A stretch of 5,928 nt of DNA. It comes from Oscillospiraceae bacterium (lineage in GTDB: Bacteria > Bacillota > Clostridia > Oscillospirales > Ruminococcaceae). The stretch covers positions 1-5,928 of the forward strand of contig JAUNBN010000092.1 in the NCBI GenBank assembly GCA_030527085.1, in the 5' to 3' direction. This document shows positions 1-5,210 of this stretch, piece by piece (the stretch's first letter is position 1; each line of letters opens with the position of its first letter). A program made the translations under genes and the position numbers. Under the pieces are notes generated by a model. That model had not been told where the DNA came from and did no database searches. It saw only the letters and a program-made list of their open reading frames with translations.

Positions 1-1046
1 TTGCCGCCTGCGGCGGCGGCAGCAGCGCGATTGTAATCGACCCGCTCGAGGACGAGCTCGCGGGTACCTCGGATTACTACGGCACCGTTGAGATCACCGC
101 CTCTCAGGACGCCTATAACTTCCTTACCGGCACCAACGACATGGCGAGCGACATGGTGGGCCTGCGCCCTTACGCGATATCCGTAAACAACATCATCGAC
201 TGCTGGCCCCAGTACGGTCTCTCTGATGCCGACATCATCTACGAGATGGAGACCGAGGGCGGCATAACCCGCATGATGGCCCTCTTTATGGACACCCGTG
301 AGACTCCTCTTATCGGCTCGGTGCGCTCACTGCGCGACCAGTTCATGGAGGCCGTCTTCCCCCTCAACCCCATAATCGTCCATATCGGAACCTCTATCTA
401 CGCCGACAAGGCCGTTGCTGAGAACAACTTCCGCACCATTGACGGCAACAACCTTCCGCAGGTCATCTTCGTAATGCAGAGCCGCCTTTCCACCTATGCG
501 GTCGAGCACACCAAATTCACCTCCGGCCAGCTCATAGACGAAACCCTGCCCGCGGCGAGAATAAGCCGTGAGCTCACTACCAACGTCGAGAGCGCTTTCA
601 ACTTCGTAACCGAAGGCGAGACCACCGTACCCACCACCGGCGACGCGGCTACGGTCAAGTACAGCTTCTCCTCCTACGGTGACGGCGACTTCCGCTACGA
701 CGCGGAGACCGGCAAGTACTACAAATGGCAGTACGGCCGCCAGCAGGTAGACGCGGTCGATACCGGCGAGGAGGAAGTTCCCCTCTCCTTCGACAACGTG
801 TTCGTCATCTTCGTGCCCGTCTCCCAGATAGAGGGCACGGCCCTCGTCCAGATGGACTACGACGCCGGCGGCGACGCCTACTACTTCTCCCAGGGCCGCT
901 ACGAGAAGTGTACCTGGAGCAAGAACGGCTACTCCAACAACTTCGTCTTCCTCACCGAGAGCGGTGAGGAGCTTCAGGTCAACACCGGCAACACCCATGT
1001 GGGCGTAGTCGACGTAGACCGCGAGGATCAGCTCGTAATAAGCTGA
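1..1046 (+). CDS. DUF3048 (YerB-like) lipoprotein, 5' partial
   Basis: The frame is open from the first base, so the gene starts upstream of the window. The first complete codons read A-A-C-G-G-G-S-S: a lipobox whose Cys codon is at 9-11 (preceding codon xTT, compatible with Leu, Ile or Val), followed by a Gly/Ser linker. The mature protein is therefore a membrane-anchored surface lipoprotein. The body matches the DUF3048 family (YerB of Bacillus): an N-L-T-G-like stretch (FLTGT), then RPYAISVNN, GLSDADIIYE, EGGITRMMALF, GSVRSLRDQF and IVHIGTS, the usual order of the N-terminal domain. The C-terminal domain is seen as NVFVIFVP, an aromatic 'YFSQGRYEKCTWSK' segment and 'GEELQVNTGNTHVGVV'. The family's function is not established; an envelope role is assumed from the anchor. 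The internal ATG at 141 lies inside the conserved domain and is not the true start. A terminator follows 20 bases after the TGA, so the gene ends its transcription unit. Confidence 0.9.
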   Translation, partial: AACGGGSSAIVIDPLEDELAGTSDYYGTVEITASQDAYNFLTGTNDMASDMVGLRPYAISVNNIIDCWPQYGLSDADIIYEMETEGGITRMMALFMDTRETPLIGSVRSLRDQFMEAVFPLNPIIVHIGTSIYADKAVAENNFRTIDGNNLPQVIFVMQSRLSTYAVEHTKFTSGQLIDETLPAARISRELTTNVESAFNFVTEGETTVPTTGDAATVKYSFSSYGDGDFRYDAETGKYYKWQYGRQQVDAVDTGEEEVPLSFDNVFVIFVPVSQIEGTALVQMDYDAGGDAYYFSQGRYEKCTWSKNGYSNNFVFLTESGEELQVNTGNTHVGVVDVDREDQLVIS

Positions 1047-1062
1047 AGTTAATCATACCTTT

Positions 1063-1095
1063 AAAGGACGGCGCGAACTCGCGCCGTCCTTTTTA
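1063..1095 (+). terminator. Rho-independent terminator of the DUF3048 gene
   Basis: GGACGGCGCG (1066-1075) pairs with CGCGCCGTCC (1080-1089) around a 4-nt loop AACT. AAA just before the stem faces TTTTT (1090-1094), extending the stem and forming the U-tract. It lies 20 bases past the TGA at 1044-1046. Confidence 0.92.
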
Positions 1096-1192
1096 CTGCT
1101 CCGGCGAAGGTGAAGAGAACACCGCGGCAAAGCAGACCGTCCGCTGTTCACTAAGGCCCCGAGCCGACGCACTTTCGGTCAATGTCATTTAG

Positions 1193-1235
1193 TTAGGACA
1201 GCTTCCCCCGCCTTCGGCGGGGGAAGCTGTCCTAA
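1193..1235. repeat. Dispersed hairpin repeat, perfect 20-bp arms
   Basis: TTAGGACAGCTTCCCCCGCC (1193-1212) is perfectly complementary to 1216-1235, with a 3-nt centre TTC. No T-run follows on either strand, so it does not look like a terminator. Its inner core CCCCGCC-TTC-GGCGGGG is the same as the hairpin core of the array at 3607-4067, which marks it as a member of a dispersed repeat family. The outer arms differ from those in the array. The neighbouring stretches, 1096-1192 and 1236-1300, show no gene; GATACACTC at 1261-1269 also occurs beside the hairpins of the array. Confidence 0.8.
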
Positions 1236-1306
1236 AAAGCCCATGCGAAAACAGGCTCTTGATACACTCGCCCCCTGCGGCATTTTCTCCAGAAATTATG
1301 TTTTAC

Positions 1307-1324
1307 CAATAAAATATTTTATTG
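1307..1324. promoter_or_regulatory. 18-bp AT-rich palindrome, candidate operator
   Basis: CAATAAAATATTTTATTG is a perfect palindrome ending 4 bases before the -35 box of the hydrolase promoter. TTTA (1302-1305) and TAAA (1325-1328) extend the symmetry around one unpaired C. Its position and symmetry suit a dimeric regulator or an UP-like element. The regulator is unknown, and an AT-rich palindrome can arise by chance. Confidence 0.4.
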
Positions 1325-1328
1325 TAAA

Positions 1329-1357
1329 TTGACAAAGCGCGCCAGGGCTTGTAATAT
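1329..1357 (+). promoter_or_regulatory. Sigma-A promoter of the hydrolase gene
   Basis: The -35 is TTGACA (1329-1334), an exact consensus. A 17-base spacer follows and the -10 is TAATAT (1352-1357). Transcription would start near 1364, leaving a leader of about 40 bases before the ATG at 1407. Confidence 0.85.
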
Positions 1358-1406
1358 AAGATTTATCAAGCGCGGCGCAAAGCCGCCGACAACAGGAGAG
1401 TAATAT

Positions 1407-2423
1407 ATGGCAATCAGAGAAATAAGCTTCGCCTCGGCGAACGGCAGAGACACCGTAAAAGGCTGGGTCTACACCCCGATAAAGCCGCCGCGCGCCATCG
1501 TGCAGCTCGTACACGGCTTCGGCGAGCACTCGCGCCGCTACCTTCACATGATAAGCGCCTTTCAGGAGGCAGGCTTTGTCGTCTATGCGGACGACCATAT
1601 AGGCCACGGCAAGACCGGCTTCGACTCCGGCACCCTGGGCGACCCAGGCACCACCGGCATGGTGGACGGCTACGAAATCTACCTCAAGGACGAACGCGCG
1701 CTGCACGACATGGCCGTCAAAGACTACCCCGGCCTGCCCTATTTCATGTTCGGCCACAGCTGGGGCTCGATGATTGCGCGCGGCTACGCCGCGAAATACG
1801 GCGAGGACATAAAGGGCCTCTTGCTCTGCGGCCTCGTTAGCGGCCTCAAGGGCTGCGACCTCACGCTCAACGACCCCGCCTTCGAGGCGGCTATTACCGA
1901 CGGACACGGCGGCGACAGCGGCCTCGAGTGGATGGGCAAGGTCTTTGTCGGCATGACAGAGCGCTTCGCGGACGCCGCCTCCCCCAACGACTGGATAGCC
2001 AACGACAGCAGGGTGGTGCTCGACCACGCGAACGACCCCTTCAACTGCTTCGACGTAAATATCCAGCTCCTCTTTGATTTGGTAAAGCTCTATGGTTATA
2101 TTGAAGACCCCACCTGGGCGGAGAATGTGCCCTCGAGCATTCCCGTCTACCTCATTTCGGGCGACCTCTCAGAGCAAGAATCAGAACAACTCCCAGAGCA
2201 GGAATCAGAGCTCGAACAAGTCCTCCAAGAACTGCGAGTAAGAGAGTTCTTCTTTTCAGGGACCCCTGCGGCAACTACGGCGAGGGCCTCTACCATGTGG
2301 CCAATATGCTGGCCGAAAGCGGCAACAGCACCACAGTTCGCGCCTACAGCGGCTACCGCCACGAGATACACAACGAGCGCGCAATACGCGACGAGGTCGT
2401 GCAGGGCCTCGTGGACTTCATAG
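1407..2423 (+). CDS. Alpha/beta hydrolase (monoacylglycerol lipase/lysophospholipase type), C-terminus frameshifted
   Basis: The start ATG at 1407 has AGGAGAG (1394-1400) six bases upstream. Residues 1-254 are a clear serine hydrolase of the Hydrolase_4 type: the oxyanion-hole motif VHGFGEHS (residues 35-42), DHIGHGKT (63-70), the nucleophile elbow GHSWGS with Ser118, and strand PVYLISGD ending at Asp253. Family members continue at once into the catalytic Asp ('GDxDP') and later the catalytic His. Here residues 255-284 are instead an E/Q-rich segment from a 92-bp insert. The frame then runs on as an Ala/Thr-rich nonsense tail to the stop at 2421-2423, while the genuine C-terminus lies in the -1 frame (2261-2440). 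As read, the 338-residue product lacks catalytic Asp and His and should be inactive as a hydrolase. Without the insert the gene would encode 313 residues, a normal length. A sequencing or assembly error is possible. The substrate is unknown; the family cleaves acyl esters. Confidence 0.85.
   Translation: MAIREISFASANGRDTVKGWVYTPIKPPRAIVQLVHGFGEHSRRYLHMISAFQEAGFVVYADDHIGHGKTGFDSGTLGDPGTTGMVDGYEIYLKDERALHDMAVKDYPGLPYFMFGHSWGSMIARGYAAKYGEDIKGLLLCGLVSGLKGCDLTLNDPAFEAAITDGHGGDSGLEWMGKVFVGMTERFADAASPNDWIANDSRVVLDHANDPFNCFDVNIQLLFDLVKLYGYIEDPTWAENVPSSIPVYLISGDLSEQESEQLPEQESELEQVLQELRVREFFFSGTPAATTARASTMWPICWPKAATAPQFAPTAATATRYTTSAQYATRSCRASWTS
2169..2260 (+). other. 92-bp E/Q-coding insert in the hydrolase gene
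   Basis: Joining base 2168 to base 2261 recreates an uninterrupted family-like junction, ISGDL-DPCGNYG. Moving the segment three bases left (2166-2257) gives ISGDR-DPCG, equally good, so the edges are uncertain by about 3 bases. The segment is about 47% GC against clearly GC-richer flanks. It contains an 18-bp direct repeat with two mismatches at a 24-base period (2170-2187 and 2194-2211), encoding SEQESEQ/PEQESEL. AAGAACT (2227-2233) and AGTTCTT (2245-2251) can form a small stem near its end. It has no stop in the hydrolase frame. TCAG occurs at both ends (2169-2172 and 2256-2259), but that 87-base distance does not fit the frame, so it is not a convincing target duplication. The origin is unknown. 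Confidence 0.7.
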
Positions 2424-2440
2424 ACGGCGTGCTGGGCTGA
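2261..2440 (+). pseudogene. Displaced C-terminal end of the alpha/beta hydrolase
   Basis: In the -1 frame relative to the gene start, 59 codons read DPCGNYGEGLYHVANMLAES and then continue to RAYSGYRHEIHNE and VQGLVDFIDGVLG, ending at TGA 2438-2440. This is the expected end of the hydrolase. The Asp at 2261-2263 sits where the acid of the triad belongs, the His in GYRHEIHNE (2360-2362) is the triad base, and the final helix (EVVQGLVDFIDGVL) is typical. The family-like sequence and codon use suggest a recent disruption or a sequencing artefact rather than an old relic. No start codon with a ribosome site precedes it, so it would be made only by frameshifting or bypass. Confidence 0.85.
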
Positions 2441-2504
2441 ACGGCAGATACCTTTTCAAAAATTTCAGCATATTTATAAGCAATTATCCTGAACTTAAAG
2501 AAAT

Positions 2505-2543
2505 CCTCCCGTCCTAAGCAAAACGGACGGGAGGCTCTTTTTT
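2505..2543 (+). terminator. Rho-independent terminator of the hydrolase gene
   Basis: CCTCCCGTCC (2505-2514) pairs perfectly with GGACGGGAGG (2525-2534) across a 10-base loop, followed by CTC and six T (2538-2543). It lies 65 bases after the displaced stop, past an AT-rich stretch with nothing else recognisable. Confidence 0.92.
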
Positions 2544-2647
2544 GAAGAATGGTCCACAAGCTGATTTTACGCTGTATTTCCCCTCAAAGTCCGTACAATG
2601 GGACAGCTTTTCTGCTAGAATATTCTTGCAGGGATGAAATCCAGGCG

Positions 2648-2696
2648 CGCGTCAACCGCCGCCGGTTGCGCGATAGCCCCCGGCTTAGGCGTCGGG
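2648..2696 (+). other. Two leader hairpins before the 73-codon gene
   Basis: CGCG-T-CAACCG (2648-2658) pairs with CGGTTG-CGCG (2663-2672) around CCGC, leaving one bulged T. CCCGGC (2679-2684) can pair with GTCGGG (2691-2696) including one G-T. Both lie between the preceding terminator and the ribosome site near 2703-2710. I recognise no known riboswitch or leader class. No good promoter is seen in 2544-2640; TACAAT at 2594-2599 has no matching -35. Confidence 0.3.
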
Positions 2697-2717
2697 ACGA
2701 GAGAGAGGGGAAGTAAA

Positions 2718-2939
2718 ATGAGAGACAAAAACGCCATTTGGGATTTTCTGGCCGCTTTTTTGGGCCTCAGCTGCATAGAGTGGGAGGAGGACTTTCCCTC
2801 GGACGGCTGCCGCGACCTCTGGGGCCGCGATTTTGCAAAGCCGCTGTTCGCCGCGCCTCTGTGCTCTGAGGAAGAGCCTGCTCTCACTATTAAAATACTT
2901 AAAGGCGGAGCGCGTCAGAGGGCAAAGAGGCTGGGCTGA
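2718..2939 (+). CDS. Hypothetical small protein, 73 aa
   Basis: I do not recognise this product. ATG at 2718 follows a purine-rich ribosome site (GAGAGGGG, 2703-2710) with a 7-base gap; an in-frame ATG at 2634 has no properly spaced site, so the later start is chosen. The protein begins MRDKNAIWDFLAAFLGL, a short amphipathic or hydrophobic stretch too short for a confident membrane segment. Then comes an acidic, aromatic middle with three Trp (residues 8, 22, 35) and three Cys (19, 31, 49), and a basic tail (KGGARQRAKRLG). The codon choice resembles the neighbouring genes. The gene is isolated between a terminator and the convergent lipoprotein gene, whose stop is 32 bases away. It could be spurious, since GC-rich DNA opens frames easily; the ribosome site is the main support. 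Confidence 0.5.
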   Translation: MRDKNAIWDFLAAFLGLSCIEWEEDFPSDGCRDLWGRDFAKPLFAAPLCSEEEPALTIKILKGGARQRAKRLG

Positions 2940-2971
2940 GCCGGGAAGAAGCTCTGCGTCCTGCAGCTCTC

Positions 2972-3505
2972 TTAAGCCTTGGGCGCGGCGTCGAAGAGGT
3001 AGTTTATCTGCTCGTCGCGGTAGTTGAGGGTGAGGCTGCGCAGGGTCTCGCCGTCGTCCCACTCGAGGCGGTACTCAAGTATCTTGTAGTACATGGCGTA
3101 GATATCGGTGTCGCCCTTGTGTTCCTCGTACTCGGCGGATTGCGTGTCCCAGACGCGGTAATCCTCATTAAGGGGCGCGCCGAATTCGTCGGCCATCTCG
3201 GCGGCGGTTTCTTTATAATCGGCTATTATATCCTCGAGTATCCAGTCTCCTACGAGGAACTTGACCTGGCCCTCGCAAAGGCCGCTCTCATCAAAAACAT
3301 AGTAGATTTCCGCATTTTTGCCGTAGGCCTCGCCGGAATACATGACCAGTTCGTCAGAGGCGTAGAGGTATTCCAGCTCCTCGCGCCTGTCCACCGCAGC
3401 GGGGTCGTCGCCCCAGTTACCGGAGCGGAAGTCGTGACTGCCCGAGCAGCCCGTTAGGCAGAGCGCCGCAAGCATTAACACAGCGGCGGCTTTTTTTATC
3501 TTCAA
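2972..3505 (-). CDS. Small secreted lipoprotein of unknown function
   Basis: The 177-residue product starts MKIKKAAAVLMLAALCLTGC: a short basic n-region, a hydrophobic core and a lipobox LTGC with Cys20, so it should be a lipid-anchored surface protein. The mature part opens with FRSGNWGDDPAAVDRRE, resembling the 'FR..xWG.s..eV' opening seen in many small Firmicutes lipoproteins. It continues with alternating short strands (VMYSGEAYGKNAEIYYVFDE, CEGQVKFLV, YYKILEYRLEWDDGETLRSL), a helix (IIADYKETAAEMADEFGAP) and a YRVW segment. No enzymatic motif is visible. The start is TTG (bases 3503-3505 on the complement); the only good ribosome site, AAGGAG, lies 11 bases before it, a long gap that may lower translation. 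A consensus promoter precedes it. The gene is transcribed divergently from the aminotransferase across the repeat array and convergently with the 73-codon gene. No terminator is evident downstream. Confidence 0.85.
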   Translation of the reverse strand: MKIKKAAAVLMLAALCLTGCSGSHDFRSGNWGDDPAAVDRREELEYLYASDELVMYSGEAYGKNAEIYYVFDESGLCEGQVKFLVGDWILEDIIADYKETAAEMADEFGAPLNEDYRVWDTQSAEYEEHKGDTDIYAMYYKILEYRLEWDDGETLRSLTLNYRDEQINYLFDAAPKA

Positions 3506-3564
3506 GGTATTAACATCTCCTTAAAACGGCGCGGCCCTGCTTTAAGGCCGCTGAAATTCGCCTC

Positions 3565-3593
3565 ATTATAGCAAATACCGCCCGAGTGTTCAA
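3565..3593 (-). promoter_or_regulatory. Sigma-A promoter of the lipoprotein gene
   Basis: On the minus strand, TTGAAC (3593-3588), a 17-base spacer and TATAAT (3570-3565) form a strong promoter, with TG one base before the -10 box (extended -10). Transcription would start near 3558, about 53 bases before the TTG start. The leader can form a small stem (3531-3536 with 3546-3551). The -35 box lies 14 bases from the edge of the repeat array. Confidence 0.85.
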
Positions 3594-3634
3594 GTGAGCA
3601 TAAAAACAGGGAGTGCCCCTATTGCGCGCTTTTT

Positions 3635-3671
3635 GCTGTATTCCCCCCGCCGAAGGCGGGGGGAATACAGC
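3635..3671. repeat. Hairpin of unit 0, perfect 17-bp arms
   Basis: GCTGTATTCCCCCCGCC (3635-3651) pairs perfectly with 3655-3671 around GAA. The enclosing 99-bp unit is also bounded by AGGGAGTG (3608-3615) and its complement CACTCCCT (3693-3700), ends that the other units do not show. Confidence 0.75.
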
Positions 3672-3738
3672 CCCAAATACCCGCTTTTGGACCACTCCCT
3701 AAAAACAGCTGATGGGTGACATTTTGCAGCTTTTCGCC

Positions 3739-3767
3739 GCGTCCCCCCGCCGAAGGCGGGGAGATAC
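3739..3767. repeat. Hairpin of unit 1, imperfect arms
   Basis: The right arm GGCGGGGAGATAC (3755-3767) is identical to those of units 2 and 3. The left arm GCGTCCCCCCGCC (3739-3751) differs from the complementary form at three positions. The centre is GAA (3752-3754). Confidence 0.7.
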
Positions 3768-3853
3768 ACTCTAGAACGCGGCTTCAAGCAGCTTCCACCG
3801 CCTCGCCTTACTTGAAAAAACAGCCGATGGATGACATTTTACGGCTTTTCGCC

Positions 3854-3882
3854 GTATCTCCCCGCCGAAGGCGGGGAGATAC
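3854..3882. repeat. Hairpin of unit 2, perfect 13-bp arms
   Basis: GTATCTCCCCGCC (3854-3866) and its complement (3870-3882) flank the centre GAA (3867-3869). Confidence 0.75.
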
Positions 3883-3968
3883 ACTCTAGAACGCGGCTTC
3901 AAGCAGCCCCCACCGCCTCGCCTTACTTGAAAAAGCAGCCGATGGGTGCCATTTTGCGGCTTTTCGCC

Positions 3969-3997
3969 GTATCTCCCCGCCTTCGGCGGGGAGATAC
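3969..3997. repeat. Hairpin of unit 3, perfect arms, flipped centre
   Basis: The arms at 3969-3981 and 3985-3997 are identical to those of unit 2, but the centre is TTC (3982-3984) in place of GAA. The palindrome is therefore reversed while the flanking unit keeps its orientation. Confidence 0.8.
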
Positions 3998-4039
3998 GCT
4001 CTCGAACGCGCTTAAGGCAGTCCGCACCGCCCTCTTTAC

Positions 4040-4068
4040 TTGAAAAATCAGCCGATGGGTGCTATTCT
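4040..4068 (+). promoter_or_regulatory. Probable promoter of the sugar operon, inside the last repeat copy
   Basis: TTGAAA (4040-4045), a 17-base spacer and TATTCT (4063-4068) give a fair sigma-A promoter with a start near 4075, about 32 bases before the ATG. The -35 is the conserved end of repeat unit 3 and the -10 lies in the truncated copy; the equivalent position in unit 2 is CATTTT. No better candidate is seen between here and 4107. Confidence 0.45.
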
Positions 4069-4106
4069 ATTGAAGTATATATTCGATTATTCTGGCGGTA
4101 AACATT

Positions 4107-5210
4107 ATGGATATACAGGCGAACGACCTCAAAAGGCAATTTGACCTGCACGCCGGTGAATACGAGCAAAAGGCGCTGGAGGTTCTGCGCTCGGGCTGGT
4201 ATGTTTTGGGCCGCGAGGTCGAGGATTTTGAGCGAGAGTTTGCCGAAAAAATCGGAACGAGGCACTGCGCAGGCCTCGCCAGCGGGCTGGACGCGCTCTG
4301 GATGGCCTTCAGGCTGCTGGGCATAGGCGAGGGCGACGAGGTGATAGTCAGCGCCAACGCCTACATCGCCTGCGTTATGGGCATAACGATGAACGGAGCC
4401 ACGCCCGTTTTTGTCGAGCCCGACGAATACGACAACATAGACGCGGACAAAATCGAGGAGGCCATAAGCCCCAAAACCGCCGCCATTCTGGCGGTTCACC
4501 TCTTCGGCCAGTCTTGCGATATGGATAAGATAATGGACATAGCGCGCCGCCGCGGCCTTAAGGTCGTGGAGGACTGCGCGCAGAGCCACCTCACCACCTG
4601 GAAGGGCCGGCAGACGGGCTCCATAGGCGACGTCGGCTGCTTCTCCTTTTACCCGACCAAGGGCCTGGGGGCTTTCGGGGACGGCGGAGCGGTAACTACC
4701 GGCAGCGACGAGTTGGCCGATGCCTTTCGCGTCTACCGCAACTACGGCAGCCGGAGGAAGTACGATTTCGAAATTGTCGGCGCAAACAGCCGCCTGGACG
4801 AGCTGCAGGCGGGGCTTTTGCGCGTAAAGCTAAAATATCTCGAGGAACTCAACGAGGAGCGCCGCCGCATAGCCGCGCGCTATCTGAATGAAGTGAGCAA
4901 CGAGCTTATCACCATGCCCAAGATAAGACCCGGCTCAAATATGGTCTGGCACCAGTTCGTGATACACTCCCCTAAGCGCGATGCGCTCGCTGCTTATTTT
5001 AAGAAGCGCGGCATAGGAACTCTTATCCACTACCCCATACCGCCCCATCTCTCCAAGGCCTACGAACACCTCGGCTACAAGCGCGGCGATTTTCCGATAA
5101 CCGAGCGCGCGGCCGAAGAGGTGCTCTCGCTGCCTATGTTCAACGGTATGCGCGAGGACGAGATAAGCCGCGTTATCGAGGCGCTCTCCGCCTTTGGAGG
5201 CGCGGAATGA
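4107..5210 (+). CDS. fdtB: DegT/DnrJ/EryC1/StrS sugar aminotransferase (FdtB/QdtB-like)
   Basis: This PLP-dependent enzyme transfers an amino group, usually from glutamate, to a keto group of a nucleotide sugar in the cytoplasm. The 367 residues are full length. Visible landmarks are the N-terminal DLKRQF and SGWYVLGREVEDFE, the phosphate-binding ASGLDAL (58-64), EDCAQ (155-159) with Asp156 and Gln159 at the cofactor ring, FSFYPTKGLGAFGDGGA with the PLP Lys185, NSRLDELQAGLL (227-238) and HYPIPPHL (308-315). The start is set by family alignment; only a weak ribosome site (GGCGGT, 4094-4099) precedes it. The next gene overlaps by ATGA and carries an FdtA/WxcM-like cupin. That pairing points to C3-amination of dTDP-3-keto-6-deoxyhexose, giving Fuc3N (FdtB) or Qui3N (QdtB). 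The symbol is by context; which sugar is made cannot be told from sequence. A relative acting on another keto-sugar is the main alternative. Confidence 0.9.
   Translation: MDIQANDLKRQFDLHAGEYEQKALEVLRSGWYVLGREVEDFEREFAEKIGTRHCAGLASGLDALWMAFRLLGIGEGDEVIVSANAYIACVMGITMNGATPVFVEPDEYDNIDADKIEEAISPKTAAILAVHLFGQSCDMDKIMDIARRRGLKVVEDCAQSHLTTWKGRQTGSIGDVGCFSFYPTKGLGAFGDGGAVTTGSDELADAFRVYRNYGSRRKYDFEIVGANSRLDELQAGLLRVKLKYLEELNEERRRIAARYLNEVSNELITMPKIRPGSNMVWHQFVIHSPKRDALAAYFKKRGIGTLIHYPIPPHLSKAYEHLGYKRGDFPITERAAEEVLSLPMFNGMREDEISRVIEALSAFGGAE
5196..5200 (+). promoter_or_regulatory. Ribosome binding site GGAGG for the fusion gene
   Basis: GGAGG lies inside the end of the aminotransferase gene, six bases before the ATG at 5207. 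It fixes this start and, with the ATGA stop/start overlap, indicates translational coupling. Confidence 0.85.

Larger units (their letters stand above)
3607..4067. repeat. Tandem array of about 115-bp hairpin-bearing units
   Basis: Units begin at CAG preceded by a run of A: 3607 (99 bp, divergent), 3706 (115 bp), 3821 (115 bp), 3936 (113 bp) and a truncated copy from 4049. A full unit reads: CAGCCGATGGGTG, a T-rich part with a small CGGC-TTTTC-GCCG stem, a GC hairpin, ATAC-CTCT-GAACGCG, a C-rich part, and TTACTTGAAAAA. Units 1 and 2 differ at about 10 of 115 positions; unit 3 is more diverged. Frames open across the array (SPRLRRG-like peptides) are repeat shadows. Units are too alike and lack variable spacers, so this is not a CRISPR. 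The array fills most of the space between the two divergent genes. Confidence 0.85.

Noticed and set aside
327..998. Long open frame on the minus strand opposite the DUF3048 gene
   Set aside because: Low-complexity Val/Gly/Ala-rich product without motifs, lying opposite a well-supported gene; a GC-driven shadow.
1193..1235. Second terminator after the DUF3048 gene
   Set aside because: No U-tract follows on either strand, and a standard terminator already exists at 1063-1095.
1296..2027. 243-codon minus-strand frame opposite the hydrolase
   Set aside because: It overlaps both the strong promoter and the conserved hydrolase domain, has no recognisable family, and is a shadow of codon bias.
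2237..2260. GTAAGA followed by a pyrimidine tract and TTTTCAG, looking like a tiny spliceosomal intron
   Set aside because: About 22 bases is far too short for splicing, the context is clearly bacterial, and removing it does not restore the hydrolase frame junction; a chance resemblance.
2247..2261. Programmed -1 frameshift at TTC TTC TTT TCA
   Set aside because: Slipping back one base puts both tRNAs on CTT-type codons, a poor match, and the upstream 30 inserted codons would still disturb the fold; no X-XXY-YYZ heptamer is present.
3590..4043. Short frames on both strands across the repeat array, giving SPRLRRG or LPAEGGE-like peptides
   Set aside because: Translations of the hairpin core; they recur with every unit and lack ribosome sites.
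3607..4067. CRISPR array
   Set aside because: The whole 115-bp unit is repeated, with no short repeats alternating with unique spacers and no cas genes.
4062..4589. 175-codon minus-strand frame opposite the aminotransferase
   Set aside because: It lies opposite the conserved N-terminal half of the aminotransferase and has no family signature.
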